From assembly GCA_038117265.1 (NCBI GenBank), contig JAYOFO010000030.1, positions 1 through 29,706 on the forward strand: 29,706 nt of DNA, written 5' to 3'. Source of the DNA: JAYPUG01 sp038117265 (GTDB taxonomy: Bacteria; Pseudomonadota; Alphaproteobacteria; UBA6615). The notes below the pieces were generated by a model. It did no database searches, had not been told where the DNA came from, and worked only from the letters and a program-made list of their open reading frames with translations. A program made the translations under genes and the position numbers. Positions 7,719 to 16,715 of the stretch are shown piece after piece. Every line of letters begins with the position of its first letter. Positions within the stretch are counted from its first letter, which is position 1.

Positions 7719-7762
7719 ATAATGCCGGTGCCGCACCGGAGGCGGACTTCGGGGGAGTCCGG

Positions 7763-8800
7763 TCAGATCATCAGGGCCCTCGGCGCCAGCCAGTCGGCCC
7801 GGGTCGCTTCGATGGCCGCCGGCTCGAAACAGGCATCGATGTGGCGTCGGACGTGTTCGGTCATGGCGGAATCGCGGGTTGCCGCCTGCTCGCCGGTCGC
7901 CCATTCGGCACGCCAGCGCACGAACCAGGTCATCGTGCGCAGCCAGGTCAGCCGCCGTGCCGGGAGAAGCCACGGTCCGATCTCGGCGGCACGGTCCCGG
8001 CCCACGCGATCGAGGTAGCGCTGATAGAACGCCTCGACGTCGGCGCGGGACATCTGCCCGGCCACGTCGGGATCCCATCCGGTCGACGTCGGCAGGGTCG
8101 CATGGGCCAGGTCTATGGGGGCGGCGCCATAAAGCGCCTTCTCCAGGTCGACGAACCAGGCATCGCCCGCCGCATCGATCAGGAAGTTGCCCGGGTGGGT
8201 GTCGGTGCCCACTAGGCAGGTTTCGAAGTCGGGCTCGCCCTGGCCGGCGATGTCGCGGGCCCATTCCATCTCTGCGAGTATCGCGGCCTCGCTCTCGGGT
8301 TCGAGGCCCGCCACCGCGAGCGCGGCCGACTGTTCCTCGATGACCTGCAGGGTCGAGGATACGGGGTTGCGGTGGACCTGCAGGGGTGCGAACCCGGATT
8401 CGTCGGGCAGCGCGAGACCGTGGACAAGCGCCAGCGTCTCGGCGATCGCCGGCAGGTCGTCGGGCAGCTTCGGCGGCCGCCCGCGAACCTCGTCGACGAC
8501 GAGCGCGCCGCGCGGCAGTGCCGGGCCCGGCGCCAGGACGCCGCGGCAGACAGGCGTGCGCCCGCTCGGCGCCGCCCGGTCGAAGGCGGCGGCCTGGTAG
8601 GCCAGGGCAGCATCGGGATCGAGCCCCCATTGGCTCATGCGCGGAATTCGCAAGACCGTGCCCTTGCGCCCCACCCGCCAGTGGTCGTGCGAGATGCCCT
8701 TGGTCGACAGGACGGTCAGGTCCGCACCCGTCAGGTTTGCATCGTAGCCCGCCGCGCGCAGCAGCGCGGCTATCGGTTCGCGATCGAGGGGCTGGTTCAC
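7763..8800 (-). CDS. Phosphotransferase (APH/choline kinase fold) family protein
   Basis: The 345-aa protein has the aminoglycoside-phosphotransferase fold: an N-lobe with ISHDHWRVGRKGTVLRIPRM, a hinge near ALVVDEVRG, the catalytic-loop segment GTDTHPGNFLID at about residues 198-209 and the metal-binding Asp in AWFVDLEKA. The usual HGD of the catalytic loop reads GTD here; the catalytic Asp and the following Asn are kept, so activity is plausible but the substrate is unknown. It may be a small-molecule or sugar kinase rather than a resistance enzyme. The start is a GTG at 8800. It lies 19 bp downstream of moaB, so cotranscription is likely. Confidence 0.75.
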   Translation of the reverse strand: MNQPLDREPIAALLRAAGYDANLTGADLTVLSTKGISHDHWRVGRKGTVLRIPRMSQWGLDPDAALAYQAAAFDRAAPSGRTPVCRGVLAPGPALPRGALVVDEVRGRPPKLPDDLPAIAETLALVHGLALPDESGFAPLQVHRNPVSSTLQVIEEQSAALAVAGLEPESEAAILAEMEWARDIAGQGEPDFETCLVGTDTHPGNFLIDAAGDAWFVDLEKALYGAAPIDLAHATLPTSTGWDPDVAGQMSRADVEAFYQRYLDRVGRDRAAEIGPWLLPARRLTWLRTMTWFVRWRAEWATGEQAATRDSAMTEHVRRHIDACFEPAAIEATRADWLAPRALMI

Positions 8801-8819
8801 GGGATCGGCGCGGCGCGCG

Positions 8820-9353
8820 CTATTCGTGCTCGCGCAGCCGCGGCAGCAATTCGGCGAAGTTGCAGGGCCGGTGCCGGATGTCGAGCTGGTCCTTCAATAT
8901 GTCGTCCCAGCCGTCGCGGCACGCGCCCGGCGAGCCGGGCAGCACGAAGATGTAGGTGCCGTTCACGACGCCTGCGTCGGCGCGCGACTGGACGGTCGAG
9001 GTGCCGATCTTCTGGTAGCTGATCCAGCGGAACAGCTCGCCGAAGCCGTCGATGCGCTTCTCGGCAACGTCGGACAGCGCCTCGGGCGTGACGTCGCGGC
9101 CCGTCACCCCGGTACCGCCGGTCGAGATCACCACCTCGATGTCGGGGTCGTCGGCCCAGGCCCGGAACTGGGCGGCGATCGCGTCGCGGTCGTCGCGCAC
9201 GATGGTTCGCGCCGCGAGGATGTGGCCGGCTTCCTCGACCCGCTTGGCCAGCGTGTCGCCGGAGCGGTCGTCCGCCACGGTACGGGTGTCGGAAATCGTC
9301 AGTATCGCGATCCGGACGGGCCGGAATTCGCGCTCTGTGTCAGCTTGCGCCAT
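8820..9353 (-). CDS. moaB: Molybdenum cofactor biosynthesis protein MoaB
   Basis: The 177-aa protein shows the MoaB/MogA fold: RIAILTISDTRTVADDRSGDTLAKRVEEAGH, the molybdopterin-binding loop STGGTGVTGRDVTPEAL at about 93-109, and TYIFVLPGSPGACRDGWDDILKDQLD. In the family it adenylylates molybdopterin before metal insertion. No other moa or moe gene is in the window, so its cofactor partners lie elsewhere. The ATG at 9353 overlaps the end of the lytic transglycosylase gene by 14 bp, which suggests translational coupling; the longer open frame upstream is a shadow of that gene. Confidence 0.93.
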   Translation of the reverse strand: MAQADTEREFRPVRIAILTISDTRTVADDRSGDTLAKRVEEAGHILAARTIVRDDRDAIAAQFRAWADDPDIEVVISTGGTGVTGRDVTPEALSDVAEKRIDGFGELFRWISYQKIGTSTVQSRADAGVVNGTYIFVLPGSPGACRDGWDDILKDQLDIRHRPCNFAELLPRLREHE

Positions 9354-11127
9354 CACGGTCCTGCCTGTTGTAGGTCGGCCAACGTCCCGCGACGATGTCG
9401 TCGAGGGACGGAGTATCCTGCCCCAGGCGGTTCCGGTAAAGCCACAGGTTGGTGAGGATCCGTTCGACGAACTGCCGGGTTTCGCGCGACGGCAGGCTCT
9501 CGATGAACAGCAGCGGGTCGCCGCCGTGCTTGGCCGCGCGCTCCCAGCTGCGCAGGTTGCCGGGACCGGCATTGTAGGCAGCCGCGAGGCGGAACAGATC
9601 GGCCTCGATGTTGGGGTCGCCGATCAGCAATTCGATGTAGCGCTGACCCAGCGAGAGGTTCAGGTCGGGATCGAACAGGCGGTGCTTGCCGCGTCCGCGC
9701 AGGGCGCGCTCGCGCGCCACGTAACTCGCCGTGCGCGGCATGAGCTGCATCAGGCCGCGCGCGCCCGCGTGGCTCTTGGCCCGGCGGTTGAAGGCCGATT
9801 CCTGCCGCACGAACGCGAACACCAGCGCCCGGTCGACGGAGTAGCCGTCTTCGGGTGCCCAGTCGGGCACCGGATAGGCGGCCGTCAGCCGGATGTCGGG
9901 CGCGCCGTAGCCTGCCAGCTTCAGCGACAGGGCCGGCAGGTTGGCATTGGCCGCCAATGCCAGCACGTCGGGCAGCAAGGCGGGCCGCGCAGCCGCCAGG
10001 CTCAGCAGTTCCAGTTCCGCCTCGTGCTCGCGCCCCACCTGCAGCAGTGCGATCGCCCGCCCGCCCATCGGCGTCTCGGCGATGTCGCGGAACGCGGCCA
10101 GATGCAGGTCCGGCTTGCGCCATTCGAAGCCCTCGGTCACGCCGAGGGCGCGCCGCGACAACAGGCCATAGAAGGTGCGGGTGTGTTGTGCGCCGATTTC
10201 GAGGAACGCCGTGAAGCGTTCGGGCGTTTCGTTGGCGAGCGCGGCCCGCGCCGCCCAGAAGGCGCCGGCCGCGATGAGGGAGTCGGCCGCGCGCGCGGAC
10301 CCGGCGAGCAGCTCGAACAGCGCTTCGGCGTCGCCGACGCGTCCGCTTCGCCATGCGGCCAGACCGCCCCACCAGTAGGCGAGCTGCGCGTCGTCGGGTG
10401 CCGCGGTGTGCGCCGCCCAGGCAGCATCGATCGCCTCGGCATCCTTGCCGGCGCGGAAATAGCCCTGGGCGACCGCCCGCCACGACTGGGCGATCTGCGC
10501 GGGACCGAGCACGCGCTGGGTCCGGTTCTGCTCGAGCAGCTGCCTGGCGCCCGTCGGCCAGCCGCGGGCGACGCGGCGGCGAACCTCGGCGTGCAGGTTG
10601 CGTCCGTCGCGGGTCGGTGCGCTGGTATAGAGGGGCCGGCCCTCGGACGCCTTGCGCACGTCCTCGCCGCGGGTCGGCAGGTTGTGGGTGACCGGGGGCT
10701 TGGCGCCACGCGCGCCCTTGGGTTGGCGCACCACGGCGAGCCGGTAGATCCGCCGCGCCTGGGGGTGGTCGGCATGGGATGCCATCCAGTCGCGCAGTTC
10801 GGTGAACCGCGAGCGGTACTTGGTGGGGTGCAGGTATTTCTGCGCCCGGACGTGCCCCATCAGAATGTTGTTGTCGATCCGTCGTGCGATGGCGGCGGCG
10901 GCGTTCCACTCGCCCGTCTCCTGCAGCTCGAAGACGCGCTGGTAGCGTGCGACATCGGCGGCCGACAGCACGCCCTCGACGGTGCCGATGCCGGGAATCA
11001 TGACGATGCCGGGGCCCACCAGCGCGGTCTCGACGAGCGGCCTCGGTTTTGGCTCCTGCGCGCCGGCGGCGTTCGATAAGGCGAACGCCACGGCCGCGGC
11101 GAGCGTTGCGGCGCCCCGAAATTTCAC
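9340..11127 (-). CDS. Soluble-type lytic murein transglycosylase
   Basis: From the GTG at 11127 the protein is 595 aa with a signal peptide (MKFRGAATLAAAVAFALSNAAGAQE), placing it in the periplasm. A long alpha-helical superhelical region (about 30-400) precedes the SLT catalytic domain: catalytic Glu at about 443 in VRQESAFN, then AGARGLMQLMP and AAYNAGPGNLRSWERA. It should cleave peptidoglycan glycan strands with anhydro-muramic acid formation, as Slt70 does. GGAGG lies 10 nt upstream of the GTG, which is rather far; an in-frame ATG at 11172 is the alternative start, adding 15 residues before the signal peptide. The gene sits 86 bp after the uracil-DNA glycosylase gene and overlaps moaB. 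Confidence 0.9.
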   Translation of the reverse strand: MKFRGAATLAAAVAFALSNAAGAQEPKPRPLVETALVGPGIVMIPGIGTVEGVLSAADVARYQRVFELQETGEWNAAAAIARRIDNNILMGHVRAQKYLHPTKYRSRFTELRDWMASHADHPQARRIYRLAVVRQPKGARGAKPPVTHNLPTRGEDVRKASEGRPLYTSAPTRDGRNLHAEVRRRVARGWPTGARQLLEQNRTQRVLGPAQIAQSWRAVAQGYFRAGKDAEAIDAAWAAHTAAPDDAQLAYWWGGLAAWRSGRVGDAEALFELLAGSARAADSLIAAGAFWAARAALANETPERFTAFLEIGAQHTRTFYGLLSRRALGVTEGFEWRKPDLHLAAFRDIAETPMGGRAIALLQVGREHEAELELLSLAAARPALLPDVLALAANANLPALSLKLAGYGAPDIRLTAAYPVPDWAPEDGYSVDRALVFAFVRQESAFNRRAKSHAGARGLMQLMPRTASYVARERALRGRGKHRLFDPDLNLSLGQRYIELLIGDPNIEADLFRLAAAYNAGPGNLRSWERAAKHGGDPLLFIESLPSRETRQFVERILTNLWLYRNRLGQDTPSLDDIVAGRWPTYNRQDRDGAS

Positions 11128-11213
11128 GGTGATCGAACCTCCGTCCAGATGCCGCGCAGGTACGCGCGACATGTCCACGATCGCACGGTGACGCGATGTG
11201 GCTTCACAATTCG

Positions 11214-12128
11214 TTAACGTTCGCGCAAAGGCCCCGCTTCGTCCAGTTTTTCGCGGACCGCGACGATATCGTGCCATGCGGCGCGTTTCTGCGCCGGCTG
11301 GCGCAGCAGGTAGGCGGGGTGCAGGGTCGCCATGGCAGGGATCGGCGCAATGCCGGCCACCTCCAGGCTTGGCGACGTGTATTCGTACCAGCGCCCGCGC
11401 AGCCGGGTGATGCCCTCTTGCCGGTCGAGCAGCGTCTTTGCGGCGGTGCCGCCCAGGAAGACGAGCACGCGCGGTGCGACCAGCGCGATGTGCCGCTCGA
11501 GGAAAGGCAGGCACGCCGCGATCTCCGCGCCGGTCGGCTGCCGGTTCCCCGGGGGGCGCCACGGCAGGATGTTGGAGATATAGGCGTTCGTCGCCCGGTC
11601 CAGATCGACGAAGCCGAGCATCGCGTCGAGCAACTGGCCACTGGCCCCGACGAAGGGCACGCCCTCGCGGTCCTCGTCGCGGCCGGGCGCCTCGCCGACG
11701 AACATGACGTCGGCGGGCGACGCGCCGACGCCGAAGACGAGGTTGGTCGCCGTCGTCTTCAGCGCACAGCCGTCGAACGCGGCCAGCGCGGTGCGCAGCT
11801 GTTCGAGGTCCGCACAATTCGCGGCCTGCGCACGCGCGTCGGCATTGACCTTGTCGGCGTCGTCGAGGCGTGGCGCCGCCGCCATCTCCGGCGGCGATGT
11901 CATTGTCTGTGCCGGTGCCGCGGGTTCGGCGGGCGGCGAGGGAGCGTGCGTGGATTGTACCGGCGGCGCGGGCGCATGTTCGGGTTCGGTGCCAGGGGCC
12001 GGGCGCGCCTTGGGGGGCGGTGCGGCGAACCGGTCGAGCGGCTCGTCGGCGACCGCCTCGTCGGCGCCGGCCTCGATCTGCCAGCGCAGATCGGCCAGCA
12101 GCGCGCGCTCGTCCGCTGCCGGAGTCAT
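11214..12128 (-). CDS. Uracil-DNA glycosylase, family 4-like, with a proline-rich N-terminus
   Basis: The 304-aa protein has a low-complexity Ala/Pro-rich N-terminus (about 30-85) and a UDG domain: motif A GEAPGRDED at 145-153, GVPFVGASGQLLDAM, NILPWRPPGNRQPT at about 186-199, and motif B with His270 in TLHPAYLLR. It removes uracil from DNA in base-excision repair. Compared with the Thermus family-4 enzyme as I recall it, only two of the four Fe-S cysteines are obvious (C121, C206); the other two positions read F118 and W190. It is not UdgX, because the KRRIH loop is absent. It heads the minus-strand run and is divergent from ETF-QO, 105 bp away. Confidence 0.88.
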   Translation of the reverse strand: MTPAADERALLADLRWQIEAGADEAVADEPLDRFAAPPPKARPAPGTEPEHAPAPPVQSTHAPSPPAEPAAPAQTMTSPPEMAAAPRLDDADKVNADARAQAANCADLEQLRTALAAFDGCALKTTATNLVFGVGASPADVMFVGEAPGRDEDREGVPFVGASGQLLDAMLGFVDLDRATNAYISNILPWRPPGNRQPTGAEIAACLPFLERHIALVAPRVLVFLGGTAAKTLLDRQEGITRLRGRWYEYTSPSLEVAGIAPIPAMATLHPAYLLRQPAQKRAAWHDIVAVREKLDEAGPLRER

Positions 12129-12233
12129 CGTGTCAACTCCCGTGGGCGGGGCGTGCGGCAATCGCGCTGTTGTGCTTCGGGGTCGGTCATGGTTCCTTGG
12201 CGTCGAGGAGACCGTGGTCCGGAGATTACTAAC

Positions 12234-13898
12234 ATGAGCGAGCAGGCCGTCGAACGGGAATCGATGTCCTACGATGTCGTGATCGTGGGGGCAGGGCCGT
12301 CGGGCCTGGCCGCGGCGATCCGGCTGAAGCAGCTGGCGGCGCAGGCCGAGCGCGATATCGACGTCTGCGTCCTCGAGAAGGGCTCGGAGGTCGGTGCGCA
12401 CATCCTGTCGGGCGCCGTGCTCGAGACCCGCGCGCTCGACGAGCTGTTGCCCGACTGGCGCGAGATGGATGCGCCGATACGCACGCCGGTGACGGACGAG
12501 AAGTTTCTCTTCCTGCGCGAGACGGGCGCGACCTCGGTGCCCACTGCCATCCTGCCGCCGCCGCTCAAGAACCACGGCAACCACATCATTTCGCTGGGCA
12601 ACCTGTGTCGCTGGCTGGGCGAACAGGCCGAGGCGCTGGGCGTCGAGATCTATCCCGGCTTCGCCGCCGCCGAGATCATGTTCGACGCGGACGGGGCGGT
12701 GCGCGGGGTGGCGACCGGCGATATGGGGATCGGTCGGGACGGGGCGCCGACCGCCAACCACACGCCGGGCATCGAGTTGCATGCGCGCTACACCTTCTTT
12801 GCGGAAGGGTGCCGTGGTCACCTCGGCAAGCAGCTCATGGAACGCTTCGACCTGCGCACGAACTGCGAGCCCCAGACCTACGGGATCGGCATCAAGGAGC
12901 TGTGGGAAGTCGATCCCGCAAAGCACCGGCCCGGCCTCGTCATGCACACGGCGGGCTGGCCCCTCGACACGAAGACCTATGGCGGATCGTTCCTTTATCA
13001 CCTCGAGGACAACCAGGTCGCGGTCGGCTTCGTGATCGGGCTCGATTACCGCAACCCCTATCTGTCGCCGTTCGAGGAGTTCCAGCGTTTCAAGACCCAC
13101 CCGGCGATACGGCCGACCTTCGAGGGCGGCAAGCGGGTCTCCTATGGCGCGCGCGCGCTCAACGAAGGCGGCGTCCAGTCGCTGCCGAAGCAGGTGTTCC
13201 CCGGCGGCCTACTCATCGGGTGCGAGGCGGGGACGCTCAACGTGCCCAAGATCAAGGGCACACACACCGCCATGAAGTCGGGCATGGTGGCGGCCGAGGT
13301 CGCCTTCGCGGCACTGGGCGAGGGCGAGGCGGCACCAATGTCGCTGGACGGCTATTCGGGTGCCTTCCGCGAGAGCTGGGCCTATCGCGAACTGTCCAAG
13401 GCGCGCAATTTCCGCCCGTCCTTCAAGTACGGTCTCTATGTGGGCACGCTGCTGGCCGGCCTCGACCAGGTGGTGCTGCGCGGCGCGGCGCCGTGGACCC
13501 TGCGCCACGGTCACACCGATCACGCGGCGCTCGAGGAGAAGTCGAAGCACCGTCCGATCGACTATCCCAAGCCCGACGGCGAGGTCTCGTTCGATCGGAA
13601 CTCCTCGGTGTTCATCTCGAACACCAACCATGAGGAGAACCAGCCGGTCCATCTGACGCTGAAGGATCCCGCGGTGCCGATCGCGGTCAACCTCGCGCGC
13701 TTCGATGCGCCCGAGCAGCGCTTCTGCCCGGCCGGCGTTTACGAGATACTCGCCGACGATGATGGTTCGAACCCGCGCCTTCAGATCAACGCCCAGAACT
13801 GCGTGCACTGCAAGACGTGCGACATCAAGGATCCGACCCAGAACATCGTCTGGGTCACCCCGGAAGGCGGCGGCGGTCCGAACTATCCCAATATGTAG
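12234..13898 (+). CDS. Electron transfer flavoprotein-ubiquinone oxidoreductase
   Basis: The 554-aa enzyme passes electrons from ETF, reduced by acyl-CoA and dimethylglycine-type dehydrogenases, to ubiquinone at the inner membrane. It shows the FAD-binding fold YDVVIVGAGPSGLAAAIRL at 13-31, the FAD/ubiquinone region KGSEVGAHILSGAVLE, SLPKQVFPGGLLIGCEAGTLNVPKIKGTHTAMKSG, and the C-terminal [4Fe-4S] ligands C498, C523, C526 and C529 in CPAGVYE and NCVHCKTCDIKDP. The length equals the family norm. The ATG at 12234 has GGAG 9 nt upstream; the open frame reaching back to 11196 is antisense to the glycosylase. The etfAB genes are not in the window. Confidence 0.96.
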   Translation: MSEQAVERESMSYDVVIVGAGPSGLAAAIRLKQLAAQAERDIDVCVLEKGSEVGAHILSGAVLETRALDELLPDWREMDAPIRTPVTDEKFLFLRETGATSVPTAILPPPLKNHGNHIISLGNLCRWLGEQAEALGVEIYPGFAAAEIMFDADGAVRGVATGDMGIGRDGAPTANHTPGIELHARYTFFAEGCRGHLGKQLMERFDLRTNCEPQTYGIGIKELWEVDPAKHRPGLVMHTAGWPLDTKTYGGSFLYHLEDNQVAVGFVIGLDYRNPYLSPFEEFQRFKTHPAIRPTFEGGKRVSYGARALNEGGVQSLPKQVFPGGLLIGCEAGTLNVPKIKGTHTAMKSGMVAAEVAFAALGEGEAAPMSLDGYSGAFRESWAYRELSKARNFRPSFKYGLYVGTLLAGLDQVVLRGAAPWTLRHGHTDHAALEEKSKHRPIDYPKPDGEVSFDRNSSVFISNTNHEENQPVHLTLKDPAVPIAVNLARFDAPEQRFCPAGVYEILADDDGSNPRLQINAQNCVHCKTCDIKDPTQNIVWVTPEGGGGPNYPNM

Positions 13899-13976
13899 GC
13901 GGGGAGACCGGCCGGGGGCGGCGTCACGACAACGTGTGCTGGCCGCACCGCAACGCCGGGGCTAGATTCGACAGGC

Positions 13977-15785
13977 ATGACGTACGAGCCTAAAAGCGGC
14001 CGCATGAATTCCGGCCCGACTTCAAAATGCGCGCAGGTGTTGCTGGCGGGCGCACTCGTCGCCTGTTTGGGGCTGTCGGGTGCGGGCCTTCCGACCGAGG
14101 CGCATGCCGCGACGGCCGGGCGATCCGGATATCCGGGCCTGCAGGAGGACCTTTCGGGCGACGAGGTCGTGTCGACCGTTTCCGGCCGTTTCCTGGCGGC
14201 CCGCCATGCCGAGGCGGTGGGCGACCTGGTGGCGGCGGCCGAGATGACGGCCGGATTCCTGGCCGATCTGCCCGACAGCGACCTCTATCGGCGCCGGGCG
14301 CATCTGCTGATGCTGAGCGCCGGCCGGTTCGCCGACGCGTTGCCGCTTGCACGCGCGGTCCTGGAGACCAATCCGAGCGACCCGCTGGCCAATTACACGC
14401 TCGTCGTTCGGGCGTTCAACGACGGCGCGTTCACCGACGTCGTCGCCCTCCTCGGCGTAATCGAGGAATCGGGGATCAACGCGATCGTGGTGCCGCTGCT
14501 GCGGGCGTGGGCCCATGCCGGCATGGGCGACATCGACGCCGCGTCGGCCGAACTCGATGCACTCGCGCTGAAGAACGGCCTCGGATCCGTGGCGGGCTTC
14601 CACAAGGGGCTGATTGCCGATCTCGCGGGCGACACCGCAACGGCGGAGGCGGCGTTCGCGCAGGCGCTCCAGGCCACGGGCGGGCATCCGTCGGTCGAGC
14701 TGCTCGATTCCTATGCACGCCTGCAGGTGCGCGAGGGCCGGCGAGAGGAAGCGCAGGCGCTCGTCGCGCGCTTCATCGAACAGAATCCGCGCACGCTCCT
14801 GGTCGAGCCGGTACGCGCGGTGGTCGCCGGCGAGGGCGCTCCCGACCGGGTCATCGACAGCCACCGGCGTGGCGTGGCGGAGGTCCTCCGCAACGTCGCG
14901 ACCCTGCTCAACCGCGAGCGGTTGCGGACCGAGGCGCTCCTGTTCATGCAGATGTCGCTGGGCGTTGAGCCGGGCAACACGCGTTCGATGTTCTCCCTGG
15001 CGCAGCTTTTGGAAGCCCGAGACCGGCTCGACCTCGCGGTCGAGGTGTATGAGGGGATCGATCCGGCGTCTCCCTATTCCTGGTATGCCCGGCTGGGCAT
15101 TGCGGATGCCATGCACACGCGCGGCGACACCGAGGATGCGATCCGGCTTCTGCGGCGAATGGTGAGCGAGCGGCCCGACCGGTCGGACGCGGTGCGCACG
15201 CTGGCCGATGTCCTGCGCATTGCGAAGCGCTACGACGAGGCTATCAGTGCCTACGACCTGGCCTTCGAGCGCCGCGGCGAGAGCGTCGATTGGCAACTCC
15301 TCTATTCCCGCGGCATTGCGCTGGAGCGCGCCAAGCTGTGGGACCGGGCCGAGAAGGACTTTCTCGCCGCGCTGGAGATTGAGCCCGACCAGCCGCTCGT
15401 CCTCAACTATCTCGGGTACAGCTGGGTGGAGCAGGGTGTGCAGCTCGAGCGGGCCAAGGCGATGATCGAGACGGCGGTCGAGAAGCGGCCCCGTGACGGC
15501 TTCATCACGGACTCGCTCGGCTGGGTCCTCTACCGGCTGGGCGACTACGAGGCGGCGGTCGGGCATCTCGAACGCGCCGTCGCGCTCGAGCCCGTGGATC
15601 CGGTGATCAACGATCATCTCGGCGATGCCTACTGGATCGTCGGGCGCAGGCAGGAGGCCCGGTTCCAGTGGCAGCGCTCTCTGACGCTGAAGCCCGACGC
15701 CGATCTGGCGGCGCAGCTGCGGGAAAAGCTCGAGGGACGCACCGCGCCTGAGCCGTTGCCGCAGGGCAAGAAGCGCGACATCTGA
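13977..15785 (+). CDS. Exported tetratricopeptide-repeat protein
   Basis: The 602-aa product is built mostly of TPR-like helical pairs from about residue 60 to 580, clearest near the end (LVLNYLGYSWVEQGVQLERAKAMIETAVEKRPRD, then ITDSLGWVLYRLGDYEAAVGHLERAVALEP and INDHLGDAYWIVGRRQEARFQWQRSL). The N-terminus is an export signal. The segment LVAC at 27-30 fits a lipobox, while AHA/ATA near 44 fits ordinary signal peptidase, so it is either a lipoprotein or a soluble periplasmic protein. The ATG at 13977 lacks a strong ribosome site; Met10 at 14004 is an alternative. It is followed by ispE 11 bp later, a TPR-ispE pairing I recall from Rhodospirillales. Such proteins act as scaffolds; no partner is evident. 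Confidence 0.85.
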   Translation: MTYEPKSGRMNSGPTSKCAQVLLAGALVACLGLSGAGLPTEAHAATAGRSGYPGLQEDLSGDEVVSTVSGRFLAARHAEAVGDLVAAAEMTAGFLADLPDSDLYRRRAHLLMLSAGRFADALPLARAVLETNPSDPLANYTLVVRAFNDGAFTDVVALLGVIEESGINAIVVPLLRAWAHAGMGDIDAASAELDALALKNGLGSVAGFHKGLIADLAGDTATAEAAFAQALQATGGHPSVELLDSYARLQVREGRREEAQALVARFIEQNPRTLLVEPVRAVVAGEGAPDRVIDSHRRGVAEVLRNVATLLNRERLRTEALLFMQMSLGVEPGNTRSMFSLAQLLEARDRLDLAVEVYEGIDPASPYSWYARLGIADAMHTRGDTEDAIRLLRRMVSERPDRSDAVRTLADVLRIAKRYDEAISAYDLAFERRGESVDWQLLYSRGIALERAKLWDRAEKDFLAALEIEPDQPLVLNYLGYSWVEQGVQLERAKAMIETAVEKRPRDGFITDSLGWVLYRLGDYEAAVGHLERAVALEPVDPVINDHLGDAYWIVGRRQEARFQWQRSLTLKPDADLAAQLREKLEGRTAPEPLPQGKKRDI

Positions 15786-15796
15786 AGGCTGCGGCC

Positions 15797-16690
15797 ATGG
15801 CCGATCCGTTCGAAACCGGGCGCGCGATCGTCGAGACCGCTCCCGCCAAGCTCAACCTGTTTCTCCATGTCGGCGCACGCCGTGACGACGGGTATCACGA
15901 GGTCGACAGCCTCGTGGTTTTCACCGCGTTCGGCGACACCGTGCGGCTGACCGCCGCGGACGAGTTGCACCTGCGGCGCACGGGGCCGCGTGCACGCGAT
16001 CTTCCGGCCGAGGCTGATGACGACCTCGCGGTGCGTGCGGTGCGCGCGCTCGCGGCCGCGCTGGACCGCTCGCCCGGGGCTGCGATCGAACTGGAGAAGC
16101 AGATTCCCGTCGCCGCCGGGATCGGCGGGGGGTCGGCCGATGCCGCAGCCGTCATCCGCGCATTGTGCCGGGCCTGGAACGTCGATCCGACGACGCCCGA
16201 GGTCCTGGCCGTCGCAAGGCGGCTCGGGGCCGATGTGCCGGTCTGCCTCGCGGGCCGGGCGGCGCGCGTCTCGGGTATCGGGGATCGGGTGGATCCGGTC
16301 GCGCATGCGACGAGCATGGATATCCTGCTGGTCAATCCGAATGCGGCGGTCTCGACGGCAGCCGTGTTTGCCTCCCATGTGGGCGATCCGGACAGGCCGG
16401 CGGCGCCCGCCGCGCTCGATCTCGGCAGCCCCGACGCGCTGGTCGGCGCGATCGCGCGCCTGCGCAACGATCTGGCGGTGCCGGCGGCGACGCTCTGCCC
16501 CGTCATCGACGATGTGCTTGCGACCCTCGCGCATCTGCCCGGGTGCCGGCTCGCACGCATGAGCGGCAGCGGTGCGACTTGCTTCGCACTCTTCGACGAT
16601 GCGGAAAGGTGTGCCGCGGCGGCGCACAGCGTGTCCGCGGCCCAGCCGGAATGGTGGGTCATGCCCAGCCGCACCACCCCGGCACGCTGA
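15797..16690 (+). CDS. ispE: 4-diphosphocytidyl-2-C-methyl-D-erythritol kinase IspE
   Basis: The 297-aa GHMP kinase phosphorylates CDP-methylerythritol in the non-mevalonate isoprenoid pathway. It begins with the IspE-specific APAKLNLFLHVGARRDDGYHEVDSL (Lys18), has the ATP loop PVAAGIGGGSADAAAVI at 104-120, and LGADVPVCLAG with the predicted catalytic Asp146. The C-terminal motif MSGSGATCFALFDD completes the family pattern. It lies 11 bp after the TPR gene and is probably cotranscribed with it. It ends 25 bp from the convergent PodJ-like gene; I see no T-rich terminator in that gap. Confidence 0.96.
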   Translation: MADPFETGRAIVETAPAKLNLFLHVGARRDDGYHEVDSLVVFTAFGDTVRLTAADELHLRRTGPRARDLPAEADDDLAVRAVRALAAALDRSPGAAIELEKQIPVAAGIGGGSADAAAVIRALCRAWNVDPTTPEVLAVARRLGADVPVCLAGRAARVSGIGDRVDPVAHATSMDILLVNPNAAVSTAAVFASHVGDPDRPAAPAALDLGSPDALVGAIARLRNDLAVPAATLCPVIDDVLATLAHLPGCRLARMSGSGATCFALFDDAERCAAAAHSVSAAQPEWWVMPSRTTPAR

Positions 16691-16715
16691 GCCGTCGGGC
16701 CGGTTCCGGGTTCGC

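Noticed and set aside
7763..8800. Antibiotic-resistance aminoglycoside kinase
   Set aside because: Only the general APH fold is visible, the HGD motif is altered to GTD, and the context is housekeeping genes with no sign of transfer.
9052..11079. 675-codon plus-strand open frame
   Set aside because: It is antisense to moaB and the lytic transglycosylase, whose motifs are clear. Its translation is low-complexity Arg/Gly/Ala/Val-rich, as expected for shadows in GC-rich DNA.
14022..15617. 531-codon minus-strand open frame
   Set aside because: It is antisense to the TPR gene and shows no domain; composition is Arg/His/Gln/Leu-rich. The TPR repeats on the plus strand explain the region.
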